Positions 49,915-58,600 of a stretch of 64,000 bases of DNA are shown here, piece after piece. The notes under the pieces were generated by a model that searched no databases, was not told the DNA's origin, and saw nothing but the letters and a program-made list of their open reading frames with translations. The stretch is from Verrucomicrobiota bacterium. GTDB taxonomy: Bacteria; Verrucomicrobiota; Verrucomicrobiia; Opitutales; Opitutaceae. The first letter of the stretch is position 1. Every line of letters starts with the position of its first letter. A program made the position numbers and the translations under genes. Where the stretch lies: NCBI GenBank assembly GCA_025361935.1, contig JANYJB010000065.1, positions 30,278 through 94,277 of the forward strand, given 5' to 3'.

Positions 49915-50228
49915 ACAGCAAGCCTGTCGAAGCCCTGCCGGAAGTGGCCGATGATTTGATCGCCGCGATCCTGCATTATCAATCGTGGCGCTCCGACGGG
50001 CGGGAGCATCTCCTGCAAAAATACGAGGAGACGGTAAGCTGGATCGCGTGGAACCCTGATTTGTTTCCACACAAGTTCGGAGCGGTTCAGCGGGTCGTGC
50101 TCAAGCAGTCCTACTACATCGTCTATTTCGTGCAGGAAGCTGCGCGCAGCGTGGTGGTCGCCGTGCTCGACGGACGGGACGATCCGGTCAAACGCAGCAG
50201 GCTCATCCGGCAGAGGCACCGGGCCTAG
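49911..50228 (+). CDS. RelE/ParE-family toxin
   Basis: A GTG start overlapping the antitoxin stop gives 105 residues. The fold signature is visible in V-A-D-D-L-I-A-A-I-L-H-Y-Q and R-V-V-L-K-Q-S-Y-Y-I-V-Y-F-V, then V-V-A-V-L-D-G-R-D-D-P. ParE-like members poison gyrase and RelE-like members cleave mRNA; the catalytic residues do not decide which. The open frame continues upstream of the GTG, but that part is the antitoxin gene in another frame. Confidence 0.83.
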   Translation: MNSKPVEALPEVADDLIAAILHYQSWRSDGREHLLQKYEETVSWIAWNPDLFPHKFGAVQRVVLKQSYYIVYFVQEAARSVVVAVLDGRDDPVKRSRLIRQRHRA

Positions 50229-50233
50229 GCGCC

Positions 50234-50389
50234 CTACTTCTTCAGTCCGGCCTTAAACTTGTCCGTCGGGCAGCCGCATCCGCCGCCGCAGCCGGGGGTT
50301 TTGCGCTTCCGGAGTGCGCCGCGCAGGATCAACCCCGCAGCGACGAGCACCACGAGGAGGGCGAGCGGGGTCTGCCAGTTGGAAGTCAT
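50234..50389 (-). CDS. FeoB-associated Cys-rich membrane peptide
   Basis: A 51-residue protein: one membrane helix (about 8-22, P-L-A-L-L-V-V-L-V-A-A-G), a basic patch R-K-R-K and a Cys-rich end, C-G-G-G-C-G-C-P, followed by T-D-K-F-K-A-G-L-K-K. This matches small FeoB-associated Cys-rich proteins found after feoB. It lies downstream of feoB on the same strand, about 400 bases away, the gap being filled by repeats and a feoB fragment. The ATG reads M-T-S-N-W-Q. Confidence 0.85.
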   Translation of the reverse strand: MTSNWQTPLALLVVLVAAGLILRGALRKRKTPGCGGGCGCPTDKFKAGLKK

Positions 50390-50436
50390 GGTCAAAGCTT
50401 GGCCGGTCGGCGGCGGAAGGCAAACGCCGGAGTTTT

Positions 50437-50619
50437 TTACCGCGGATTGCGCAGATGGTCGCGGATTACGGCAAACGGGATGTGATTTACCACGAAGACA
50501 CGAAGGCGAAAAGGTCGGAACCGACGGCTTGGCTAGGATTTATCGGAGGGTAGTTTTGTCCGCGCATTACACGCCCCGCCTCCTCAGTTATCCGTGCTTA
50601 TCCACGTCATCCGCGAAAA
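50437..50619. repeat. R3 palindromic repeat with an R4-like insert
   Basis: Left arm at 50437-50470 (ACCGCGGATTGCGCAGATGG and on) and right arm at 50591-50619 (TCCGTGCTTATCCACGTCAT and on) are an imperfect inverted pair of the CCGCGGATnnCGCGGAT type. Between them TTTACCACGAAGACACGAAG (50486-50505) belongs to the R4 family, suggesting nesting. The 390-base gap 50390-50786 consists of this, a feoB fragment and another R3 copy. Confidence 0.65.
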
Positions 50620-50627
50620 AACCCGAT

Positions 50628-50679
50628 TTCAACACCCCAGCGCGCTACCGACCTAGTGGATGAGCAGGCACACGAACCA
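50628..50679 (-). pseudogene. Duplicated 3' end of feoB
   Basis: These 52 bases match the true feoB end (50786-50837) at 48 positions. On the minus strand they read W-F-V-C-L-L-I-H, then a TAG, then V-G-S-A-L-G-C and a stop, against W-F-V-C-L-L-I-H-Q-I-G-R-A-L-G-Y in feoB. The premature stop shows it is not functional. Confidence 0.85.
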
Positions 50680-50696
50680 ACATACGACGGAATTTT

Positions 50697-50781
50697 TAAC
50701 CGCGGATCACGCGGATTTATTAAGACAGGGATGCCCGAGGGTATTCCATCTGCGTTCATCCGCGTAATCCGCGGGAAACCC
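50697..50781. repeat. R3 palindromic repeat after feoB
   Basis: TTAACCGCGGATCACGCGGA on the left and TCATCCGCGTAATCCGCGGG on the right are inverted arms about 40 bases apart. The right arm together with the feoB tail is also present 157-158 bases away, as if duplicated in tandem. Confidence 0.75.
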
Positions 50782-50786
50782 CGGCT

Positions 50787-52901
50787 TCAATACCCCAGCG
50801 CGCGACCGATCTGGTGGATGAGCAGGCACACGAACCACGCGGTGCCGGTCATGTAGGCGATCTGGAAGAGCGGCCAGCGCCAGGAATTGGTCTCGCGGCG
50901 CACGACGGCGATCGTGCTCATGCACTGCATCGCGAAAACATAAAACACCATGAGCGTGATGCACACGAGCGGGGTGAAGAGGAGGCGTCCGTCGGGCCAC
51001 TTGGCGGCGAGCAGGGCGTCGCGCAGCGGGGCGGTGTTCCCCTCGCCGCTCTGGGCGTTGAAAATCACGCCCATCGAGCTCACGAAAACCTCGCGGGCGG
51101 CGAACGACGTGATGAGGCCGATGCCGATCTGCCAGTCGAAGCCGAGGGGTTTGATGACGGGCTCGAGCGCGTGTCCGGCCATGCCGGCGTAGCTTTGCGC
51201 GATCTGCTGCGCGTCGGTCGCGCCGACGGGAGCCTTCGGGTAGGCGGTGAGCGCCCAGAGGAGGATGGAGATGCCGAGGATGATGGTGCCGGCGCGCTTG
51301 AGAAACAGCCACGCGCGCTCAACCATGTGGAGCGCGACGTCGCGGATCTTGGGCAGGCGGTAGGGCGGCAGCTCCATGATCATGAGCGGCGGCTCGCCCT
51401 TGAGCAGGGTGCGTTTGAAGAGCCACGCGAAGCCGAACGCGCCGAGCGTGCCGAGCGCATACATGGAGATCATGATGCCGACCTTCGCCGCCACCGGCAC
51501 GGTCGCCACGGGGAAGAGCGCGGCGATCATGAGCAGATAGACCGGCAGGCGGGCCGAGCAGCTCATGAGCGGGGCGACCAGGATGGTTACGAGGCGGTCC
51601 TTCGTGTCCTCGATGGTGCGCGTCGCCATGATGCCGGGGATGGCGCACGCGTAGGAGCTGAGCATGGGGATGAAGGATTTGCCGTTGAGCCCGACGCGGC
51701 TCATGAGCCGGTCCATGATGAAGGCGGCGCGCGCCATGTAGCCGGTGCTTTCCAGCAGGCCGATGAAGAAAAACAGGATGAGAATCTGCGGGAGGAAAAT
51801 CACCACGCCCCCCACCCCGCCAATCGCGCCGTCGGTGATCAGGTCGCGCAGGTCGCCGGCGGGCATGGCGTGTTTCACGGCGTCGGCGAGGGACGCCATG
51901 TGTTCGCTGATCCAGTCCATCGGAAACTGGGCGAGCGTGAAGATGCTCAGGAAAAGCGCCGACATGATGGCGCCGAGGACAACCCAGCCCCACACGGGAT
52001 GGGTGACCACGGCGTCGATGCGGTCGGAGACGCTGGCACCGGTTTTCATGCCGCCGCGCTCGATCACGTGGGTGCAGAGCTCGGTGATGGCGTCGTAGCG
52101 GGAGTTGACGAGTGCGCCGGCCCAGTCGGTGCCCTGCGCCGCCCAGCGTTTTTCCCAGGAGCGGAGTATTTCCACGGTGCGCTCGCTGAGCGGGCGCGAC
52201 CCGGCGACGCGCACGCTGTCCTGGTCGGTGAGGAGAAGCAGCGCCTCGGCGCGGGCGATGAGCGGGGGGCGGCGGTCGTTTTCGGAGAGGGACGCGGCGA
52301 TCTCGGAAACGGCGGGCGCGATGGGCGCGGGGATGGCCCACGAGTGGCGGGAGAGCGGCAGGTCGTGGCGGCTCATGGCGAGCTTCAGCTCGACGAGGCC
52401 TTTGCCGTTGATCGCCTCGCAGGCGATGACGGGGATGCCGAGTTCCTTTTCCATGCGGGCGGCGCGGACGACGAGGCCGGCGCGCTCGGCGACATCCATC
52501 ATGTTAAGAACGAGGATGACAGGGCGACCGAGATCGAGGATCTGGTGGACGAGGTATAGGTTGCGCTCGAGGTTGGTCGCATCGGCGATGCACACGATGC
52601 GGTCAGGGATGGGCGTATCGGCGCGGCGGCCGAGGAGCACGTCGCGGAGGACGGCCTCGTCGGGCGAGCGCGCCGCGAGCGAGTAGGCGCCGGGCAGGTC
52701 GATGATCGTGAGCGGGTGGCCGTGCTGCGAATAGGCGGTGCCGATCTTCTTCTCGACGGTGACGCCGGGATAGTTGCCGATCTTCTGTTTGAGGCCGGTG
52801 AGGGCGTTGAAAAGCGTGGACTTGCCGCAGTTAGGATTGCCGACGAGAGCGTAAACGGGCGTGCGCGAAGGCGCGGCGGGCTTGGCGGTGTCGGCGGGCA
52901 T
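50787..52901 (-). CDS. feoB: Ferrous iron transporter FeoB
   Basis: The 704-residue protein has an N-terminal G domain with G1 G-N-P-N-C-G-K-S-T at 21-29, D-L-P-G-A-Y-S-L as G3 and N-M-M-D as G4, then two gate domains with many membrane helices, including the Cys-containing S-Y-A-C-A-I-P-G. FeoB imports Fe(II) across the inner membrane. It follows two feoA genes and precedes a Cys-rich peptide gene. Its 3' end is exactly where an R3 repeat and a degraded copy of its own tail begin. Confidence 0.95.
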   Translation of the reverse strand: MPADTAKPAAPSRTPVYALVGNPNCGKSTLFNALTGLKQKIGNYPGVTVEKKIGTAYSQHGHPLTIIDLPGAYSLAARSPDEAVLRDVLLGRRADTPIPDRIVCIADATNLERNLYLVHQILDLGRPVILVLNMMDVAERAGLVVRAARMEKELGIPVIACEAINGKGLVELKLAMSRHDLPLSRHSWAIPAPIAPAVSEIAASLSENDRRPPLIARAEALLLLTDQDSVRVAGSRPLSERTVEILRSWEKRWAAQGTDWAGALVNSRYDAITELCTHVIERGGMKTGASVSDRIDAVVTHPVWGWVVLGAIMSALFLSIFTLAQFPMDWISEHMASLADAVKHAMPAGDLRDLITDGAIGGVGGVVIFLPQILILFFFIGLLESTGYMARAAFIMDRLMSRVGLNGKSFIPMLSSYACAIPGIMATRTIEDTKDRLVTILVAPLMSCSARLPVYLLMIAALFPVATVPVAAKVGIMISMYALGTLGAFGFAWLFKRTLLKGEPPLMIMELPPYRLPKIRDVALHMVERAWLFLKRAGTIILGISILLWALTAYPKAPVGATDAQQIAQSYAGMAGHALEPVIKPLGFDWQIGIGLITSFAAREVFVSSMGVIFNAQSGEGNTAPLRDALLAAKWPDGRLLFTPLVCITLMVFYVFAMQCMSTIAVVRRETNSWRWPLFQIAYMTGTAWFVCLLIHQIGRALGY

Positions 52902-52910
52902 CGCGGCGGC

Positions 52911-53159
52911 TCAGGTTGAGGGCTTCAGCGCCTCGACGAGCACGTGCTCGGCCTCGGTCTTGCGCAGGGTGAGGTTGTAGCCGCGGACTTTGATTTCAAG
53001 CGGATCGCCGAGGGGTGCGGTGCGGATGAGCGTGACCGTGGTGCCGGGCAGCACACCCATCTCGCGGAGGCGCAGGAAGGCGTTGCCCTGCTTAGGATAT
53101 TCCCGGACGACGGCGCTGGCGCCGATGGCAAGGGAGGAAAGTTTGATGGTCTCGGCCAT
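52911..53159 (-). CDS. feoA: FeoA-domain protein, second copy
   Basis: The 82-residue SH3-like protein has L-R-E-M-G-V-L-P-G-T-T-V-T-L-I-R-T-A-P-L-G-D-P, followed by E-I-K-V-R-G-Y-N-L-T-L-R-K, the classic FeoA pattern. FeoA is a cytoplasmic partner of FeoB. The gene lies 9 bases upstream of feoB on the same strand, with another feoA before it. Confidence 0.92.
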   Translation of the reverse strand: MAETIKLSSLAIGASAVVREYPKQGNAFLRLREMGVLPGTTVTLIRTAPLGDPLEIKVRGYNLTLRKTEAEHVLVEALKPST

Positions 53160-53177
53160 GAACGGAGCGCGGGCGGT

Positions 53178-53441
53178 TCAGACGCCGCCGCGGATAAGCT
53201 CGACCACGATATGCTGCGCCGCGCGGTCGCTCAGGGCGATGCGCGTGCCGCAAAGCTGGCAGAGCAGCGTGCGCTCACCGGAGACCTTCTCGATGACGGC
53301 GGATTCGCAAAACCCCATCTCACGAAGACGTTGGCAAAGAGCCGCCTCGCCGTCCAAGGCGCACACGCGGCCGGTCGCCCCCACCGGAAGCTCGGTGAGC
53401 GGCATACGCGGGCGGGGCTGGCGGAATTCGGCGGTCATCAT
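53178..53441 (-). CDS. feoA: FeoA-domain protein, first copy
   Basis: This 87-residue FeoA has L-R-E-M-G-F-C-E-S-A-V-I-E-K and Q-L-C-G-T-R-I-A-L-S-D. It differs clearly from the second copy and carries four or five Cys residues, including C-Q-L-C-G. Two FeoA proteins before FeoB are known in several phyla and may form a mixed complex. It is first in the operon; the palindrome at 53456-53470 lies 14 bases upstream of its start. Confidence 0.9.
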   Translation of the reverse strand: MMTAEFRQPRPRMPLTELPVGATGRVCALDGEAALCQRLREMGFCESAVIEKVSGERTLLCQLCGTRIALSDRAAQHIVVELIRGGV

Positions 53442-53455
53442 GACAAAGAGCAGTC

Positions 53456-53470
53456 AACTGAGACTCAGTT
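53456..53470 (-). promoter_or_regulatory. Putative Fur-like operator of the feo operon
   Basis: AACTGAGACTCAGTT is a perfect 7-1-7 palindrome, extended weakly on both sides, immediately upstream of the first feoA. Its position in an iron operon and its size suit Fur or a DtxR-type regulator; the sequence is only a loose match to the E. coli Fur box. Confidence 0.5.
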
Positions 53471-54208
53471 TCAATGTCAACGGGGGGACGGGCCTAAAGT
53501 TGACTATTTATTGTCAGGAAAGCCGCACGCGTTGGCCGAAAGGAAGGCCGCGCGAACGGCGGCGCCAAACACAGCAACGAAACCATGCGATCAGTCCGCG
53601 GAATTTCGCACGCATCCGGAAATGTGCGCGGCAAAATTTTGCGGCGGAATTACGCACGCATCCGGTTTCAAACCGGAAATTTTGCGAAAAATGAAACCGC
53701 ACCGGAATCACAACGACATGAAAATGCGCGCCGGACTTACGCAAGGCTTCGCATTTTTGCGGCGCGGATCCGGCGGATGATTTTGGTTCCCGCGAAGCGC
53801 GCGAAGGCGACGGATTGGATGCGAACATCCGCCGCGATTTTAATTATGCCATGCGCGTCATCGGCGAAAAATCCGCGCGGAAGGCGCGCAACGGCGCATT
53901 TTTTCACGCACAAAAGCGTCATTCGCGCATTTTTTTTGGCGCCCGTCATCCGGGACTTCCTCTCCGCCGCCAAAAGCCTCCGAATGGATTTCTCCTCTTA
54001 AAAACGCTGTTTTTTTATATCCTTTTATTCGATACAAAGATATTTTCACGGCCGCCCAGGTTCAAAACACAAGCAACCGCTCATTGGGCACTTGCAATTC
54101 TTCGCGGCTTATTGATGCTGACGATGCGCGGCGCACAGTGCGCCAAACGTCCGGCGCTAATACCTCCGGGCGTCATACCAGAACCAAACATCCATCAAGG
54201 AATACATC
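53471..54208. other. Long apparently non-coding stretch of alternating GC and A/T tracts
   Basis: No convincing gene is present. GCGGAATTNCGCACGCATCC plus GG occurs twice (53598-53619 and 53644-53665), and CCGGTTTCAAACCGG (53662-53676) is a small hairpin. Many runs of four or more A or T alternate with GCGCG blocks up to about 54000, followed by an AT-rich segment at 54000-54050. The last part is the leader of the microprotein gene. I saw no cluster of DnaA boxes. Open frames on both strands here are long only by chance. Confidence 0.4.
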
Positions 54209-54289
54209 ATGGCCAAAGCCAAAAAGAAAGTTGTCGCGACGAAGAAGCCTGCTGCCAAAAAGAAGCCAGCCGCGAAGAAGAAGAAGTAA
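54209..54289 (+). CDS. Lys/Ala/Pro-rich microprotein (26 residues), histone-tail-like
   Basis: The frame reads M-A-K-A-K-K-K-V-V-A-T-K-K-P-A-A, followed by two K-K-K-P-A-A-type units and a K run, 26 residues in all with 14 Lys. AAGGA lies 8 bases before the ATG and a strong terminator follows 30 bases after the stop, so this is a defined transcription unit and not chance. The composition resembles the tails of histone H1-like and HU-like bacterial proteins, so nucleic-acid binding in the nucleoid or ribosome is inferred. Confidence 0.75.
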   Translation: MAKAKKKVVATKKPAAKKKPAAKKKK

Positions 54290-54318
54290 CGGAAAGCACT
54301 CGTTGCTTATCCTTCCCA

Positions 54319-54354
54319 AACAGCCGTCCGGTTTCCGGGCGGCTGTTTTCTTTT
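54319..54354 (+). terminator. Intrinsic terminator of the Lys-rich microprotein gene
   Basis: AACAGCCG and CGGCTGTT, with an inner CCGG/CCGG pairing and a TTT loop, are followed by TTTTCTTTT. It is a textbook rho-independent terminator for a short plus-strand transcript. Beyond it, 54391-54450 carries three AACGCG(T/C)T words of unknown meaning. Confidence 0.9.
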
Positions 54355-54476
54355 GTGCATTTGGGGGCATGCAAGGTGGAGTGTGTTGACCCAACGCGCT
54401 GGTCGGAAAAGGCGGCTTCACTTCAACGCGTTGAGGTCAACGCGTTCCACCCGCCGCACAAGCCGGCGACCGCGTT

Positions 54477-54809
54477 TCAATTCATCCAATAGCCGCCTTT
54501 TTCCGCGCCTGCGCCGATCAGTTCGCCGACTTCCTCTTCTTCGTCAGGATGCTCCTCAAGCGGGGCGAAACGCTCAGATGAAAACCCAAGTTCCTGATTT
54601 CCAGTATGAAAGGGGTCTTGCGGGTTGGTCAACTCGACCAATAACAGTCCCACCGTCGCGGAATCGCCGCCTTTCACGACCTTCTCGCGGCCCAGGAAGA
54701 CCTCGCGGATCGTATAGGTGTTACCTTTTACCGGCAGCTGCTTGTAGATGGCGCGGATGACGGTGGTGAAGGTGTCGTTTATGCAGACGACTTTCTGGCC
54801 TTTGATCAT
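54477..54809 (-). CDS. Unknown protein, possibly SH3-like
   Basis: From the ATG giving M-I-K-G-Q-K-V-V-C-I-N-D the product is 110 residues; a TTG 7 codons upstream is possible. The beginning, with K-G-N-T-Y-T-I-R-E-V-F, is strand-rich and looks like a small barrel found in phage and plasmid proteins of unknown function; the C-terminus is acidic (D-E-E-E-E-V-G-E-L). No family can be named. It stands alone. Confidence 0.65.
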   Translation of the reverse strand: MIKGQKVVCINDTFTTVIRAIYKQLPVKGNTYTIREVFLGREKVVKGGDSATVGLLLVELTNPQDPFHTGNQELGFSSERFAPLEEHPDEEEEVGELIGAGAEKGGYWMN

Positions 54810-54890
54810 GGGAGGGAAAATGTAAGTCAAAAATCTTGAATCTGGAACTCAGGAAATGAAGAAAATGCGGTGCCTGGTTTTACAAACCCA

Positions 54891-55003
54891 AACCTTCCGC
54901 AGATTACGCGGATGGCGCGGATGAAAAATAAACCCAACACATAGGAAGGTTGGCGGGGGTCTTCGGGTTTTATCCGCGTTGATCCGTGTTATCCGCGGAA
55001 AAA
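54891..55003. repeat. R3 palindromic repeat before the DUF5069 gene end
   Basis: Left arm 54895-54935 (TTCCGCAGATTACGCGGATG and on) and right arm 54965-55003 (GGGTTTTATCCGCGTTGATC and on) are inverted; an inner AACCTTCC/GGAAGGTT pair is also present. It ends 9 bases from the stop of the next gene and fills the whole gap. Confidence 0.8.
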
Positions 55004-55011
55004 TGTTTTTC

Positions 55012-55473
55012 TTATTCGATGCGGCCCTCGTCGAAATCAATGAGGTCGGGGACACTGATGATCTGCTCGGCGCGGTCGGCGCAGCCCATGGCGGTGAGCG
55101 CCTCTTTAAGAAACTCGCGACCGGCGGGCGTCATGCCCTTCTGAACGAGTTCGCGGTTCCATTTGGCGGCGCGGACGTCGCCGGGCAGGAGGGTTTTGAG
55201 TTTCGTCTCGATTTCCTCGGAGGTGGACGACTCGAAGACGATTTTCTCGACGGCGGCGGGATCGATGCCGAGGTGCAAGGAGAGGAAGCGATCGAGCCCG
55301 CGCTTGTAGTTCTTCGCATAGCTGGGCGGGAGCGCGCCGTGGGCCTTCACGTAGGCGCACTTGGCGAGGAAGCGCGGGAAATACAGCAGCCCCGTGGCCG
55401 GATGAGGCACGTAAGGGGACGGTAGGCAGATGAGCACGTCGCCGGTGGAACCGGGAATGGGTTTGGACAACAT
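55012..55473 (-). CDS. DUF5069-type protein
   Basis: From the ATG for M-L-S-K-P-I-P-G-S-T-G the product is 153 residues. G-L-L-Y-F-P-R-F-L-A-K-C-A-Y and Y-K-R-G-L-D-R-F-L-S-L-H-L-G-I-D, with the later F-L-K-E-A-L-T, match DUF5069 proteins, which are common in Verrucomicrobiota and have no known role. The open frame extends 13 codons further. It is a single gene, downstream of gltB on the same strand but separated from it by a terminator. Confidence 0.7.
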   Translation of the reverse strand: MLSKPIPGSTGDVLICLPSPYVPHPATGLLYFPRFLAKCAYVKAHGALPPSYAKNYKRGLDRFLSLHLGIDPAAVEKIVFESSTSEEIETKLKTLLPGDVRAAKWNRELVQKGMTPAGREFLKEALTAMGCADRAEQIISVPDLIDFDEGRIE

Positions 55474-55548
55474 GGCTATCACTGCACCCGAGCGGAGGGC
55501 GGATGAAAACATATTTCACGCCGGCCGGGTCAGGGAACACGGACACAA

Positions 55549-55579
55549 AAACGCCGCACCCGTTTTGGGGTGCGGCGTT
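55549..55579 (-). terminator. Intrinsic terminator after gltB
   Basis: On the minus strand AACGCCGCACC and GGTGCGGCGTT pair around a short loop and are followed by TTTTTG. It is 24 bases beyond the gltB stop. Confidence 0.9.
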
Positions 55580-55602
55580 GGAAAGGGCGGTATTGAGATC
55601 GC

Positions 55603-58600
55603 TCAGACCGCGACGGGGATATTGGCAGCGTTGAAGCTGTAAACGGGCTTCGGGGCATCGGGAGTCGGCGGAAAGGGCACGACTTTCCAGAACTTGGCCA
55701 CGGTCGCGTCCCAGTTCTCCACCAAAGCCTGCGCGTGCGGGCTGGCGGTGAGCTTGAAGTGGGCCTGGATGAGCTTCTTCAGACTCGCGATTTCGTCCGG
55801 CAGGGAGAGGCGTTCGAGGCCGATCATCGCCGGGTTGATCCGCTCGGGGAACTCGTCCTTCGCGTCATACACGAAGGCGAGGCCGCCGCTCATGCCGGCA
55901 CCGAAGTTGGTGCCAGTCGGCCCGAGGATGACGACGAGGCCGCCGGTCATGTATTCGAGTCCGTGGTCGCCCACGCCCTCGACGACGGCGGTGGCGCCGG
56001 AGTTGCGCACGCCGAAGCGTTCGCCCGCGCGACCCGCCGCGAAGAGCGTGCCGCCGGTCGCGCCGTAGAGGCAGGTGTTGCCCAGGATGGACTGCGCGTG
56101 CCAAGGGAACGTCTCGGAGGGCTTGGGGCGGATGATGATCTCGCCGCCGTTGATGCCTTTGCCAACGTAGTCGTTGGCCTCGCCGATGAGGGTGAGACGG
56201 ACGCCGTTGACGAGGAACGTGCCGAACGACTGGCCGGCCGAACCGGTGAACGTGAGGTCGAACGTGCCGGAGGGCAGGCCTTCGTCTCCGCGCACGTAGG
56301 CGATCTGGCCGGAGAGCTGCGTGCCGACGTCGCGGTTGACGTTGGTGATCTTGTAGCGGCGCGTGAGGCTCTTGGACTCGCCGATGATGACGTCGCGCGC
56401 CTCCTGGAGGATGGCTTCGTCGAGGGAGCCTTCGCCGCCGAAACGCTCGTTGCGCTCACGGGTGTGGTAGCGGTCGAGTTCGCCGGTGGGATCAGGATTA
56501 TGGAGGAGGCCGCCAAGGTTGAGTAACTTGGTCTTCGGGTTGGCGGGGTCGTCGATCTGCTCGAGGAGGTCCACGCGGCCGATGATCTCGTTGATGGTGC
56601 GCGCGCCGAGCTTGGACAGGTAATGGCGGACGTCCTCGGCGACGGCGTTGAAGAAGTTGATGATATTCTCGGGCTTGCCACGGAACTTGGCGCGGAGGTC
56701 TTCGCGCTGCGTGGCGACACCCACAGGGCAGGTGTTGAGATGGCAGACGCGGAACATCGCGCAACCGCCGGCGATGAGGGCGGCGGTGCCGAAGTTGAAC
56801 TCCTCGGCGCCGAGCAGGGCGGCGATAACAATGTCACGGCCGGTCTTCATGCCGCCGTCGGTGCGGAGGGTGACGCGTCCGCGGAGCTGGTTCATCATCA
56901 GAACCTGGTGGGCTTCGGCGACGCCAATTTCCCACGCGGAGCCGGCGTTCTTGATGGAGGCGAGCGGCGAGGCGCCGGTGCCGCCATCGTGGCCGGAGAC
57001 GAGGATAACGTCGGCGTAGGCCTTGGCGACGCCGGCGGCGACGGTGCCGACGCCGGAGGACGAGACGAGCTTCACGCAGACCTTGGCGCGCGGGTTGACC
57101 TCCTTCAGGTCGAAGATGAGCTGCGCCAAATCCTCGATGGAGTAGATGTCGTGGTGCGGAGGCGGCGAGATGAGCATGACGCCGGGCACCGAGTAGCGGA
57201 GCTTGGCGATGAGCGGGGTGACCTTGGCGCCGGGGAGCTGGCCGCCTTCGCCGGGCTTCGCGCCCTGGGCCATCTTGATCTCGATTTCCTTGGCGGAGGA
57301 GAGATACGCGGCGGTGACACCGAAGCGGCCGGAGGCGACCTGCTTGATGGCGGAGTTGGCGTTGTCGCCGTTGGCGCGGACGTTGAAGCGGTCGGGGTCT
57401 TCGCCGCCTTCGCCGGAGTTGGACTTGCCGCCGATGCGGTTCATCGCGATAGCGAGGGCTTCGTGCATCTCGGGCGAGAGCGCGCCGAGGGACATGCCGG
57501 CGGTGGTGAAACGCTTGCGGATGTCCTCGATGGTCTCGACCTCATCGAGGGGAACGGCGGGCTTGGTGCCGAAGCGGATTTTGAGAAGATCCTTGAGCGC
57601 GACGGGCTGGTGCTCGTCGCCCTGGGTCTTCCACTCCTGGTAGCCAGCGAAGTCGCCGGCCTTGATGAACTTGTTCATCGAGGCGACGACCTTGGGGTTC
57701 CAACCGTGGAATTCGCCTTCACCGCGCTTGTTGACGCGGTAGTAACCCTCGGGCTGGAGGGCGGGCGGCGTCTCCGGCGCGACGGCGGGGAAGGCGCGGG
57801 CGTGGCGCACGAGGGCCTCCTCGGCGATTTGGAGATAGTCAATGCCGCCGATGGGCGAGGCGGTGCCGGTGAAACACTCGGAGACGACCTTCGTCGAAAC
57901 GCCGATGGCCTCGAAGATTTGTGCGCCGCGGTAGGACGCGAGGGTGCTGATGCCCATTTTCGCCATGATCTTGTAGAGACCGGCGTTGATGGCTTCGCGG
58001 TAGTTGGCGATGGCCTGGGCGGGCTCGACGGGCTTGGAGGTTTTGCCGGCGGCGGCGAGCTGGGCGACGGTGCAGAGCGCGAGCGTCGGGTAAATGGCGT
58101 TGGCACCAAAGCCGAGGAGCGTGGCGATCTGGTGAACCTCGCGGGCCTCGCCCGTCATGGCGACGAGGTCGGCCTGGAGGCGGAGACCGGCGCGCACGAG
58201 CTGCTGGTGCACCGCGCCGACGGCGAGGAGCATGGGAATCGCGGCCTGCTGGGCGGTGACGCCGCAATCGGAGATGACGACGATCTTCGCGCCGTCGCGG
58301 ACGGCCTTTTCGGCGGAAGCGGAGAGGGCCTTGAGCGTGGGCTCGAGAGCCTTCGCGCCGGCGGTGGCGGAGAAGTGCGCGGGCAGCGTGACAACGCGGT
58401 CCTTCAGCGCGGGGACGCTGGAGAGCGCGGCAAACTCGTGGTGCAGGAGGATCGGCGACTCAAGTTCAACGAGGCCGGTGCTGACGGGAAATTCCTCGAA
58501 GAGACCGAGACGGCCGCCGAGCAGCATGTGCAGCGACATGACCGCCTTTTCGCGGACGGAATCGATCGGGGGATTGGTGACCTGCGCGAAGAGCTGCTTG

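Noticed and set aside
50314-50553. 79-codon plus-strand frame
   Set aside because: It overlaps the Cys-rich FeoB-associated gene and R3/R4 repeat DNA and has no family resemblance.
53585-54001. 138-codon plus-strand frame
   Set aside because: The Arg/Ala-rich translation comes from repeat-like GC and A/T tracts; there is no domain, and frames on the other strand are equally open.
53471-54208. Replication origin
   Set aside because: There is an AT-rich block, but no cluster of TTATCCACA-like boxes and no dnaA or dnaN gene nearby.
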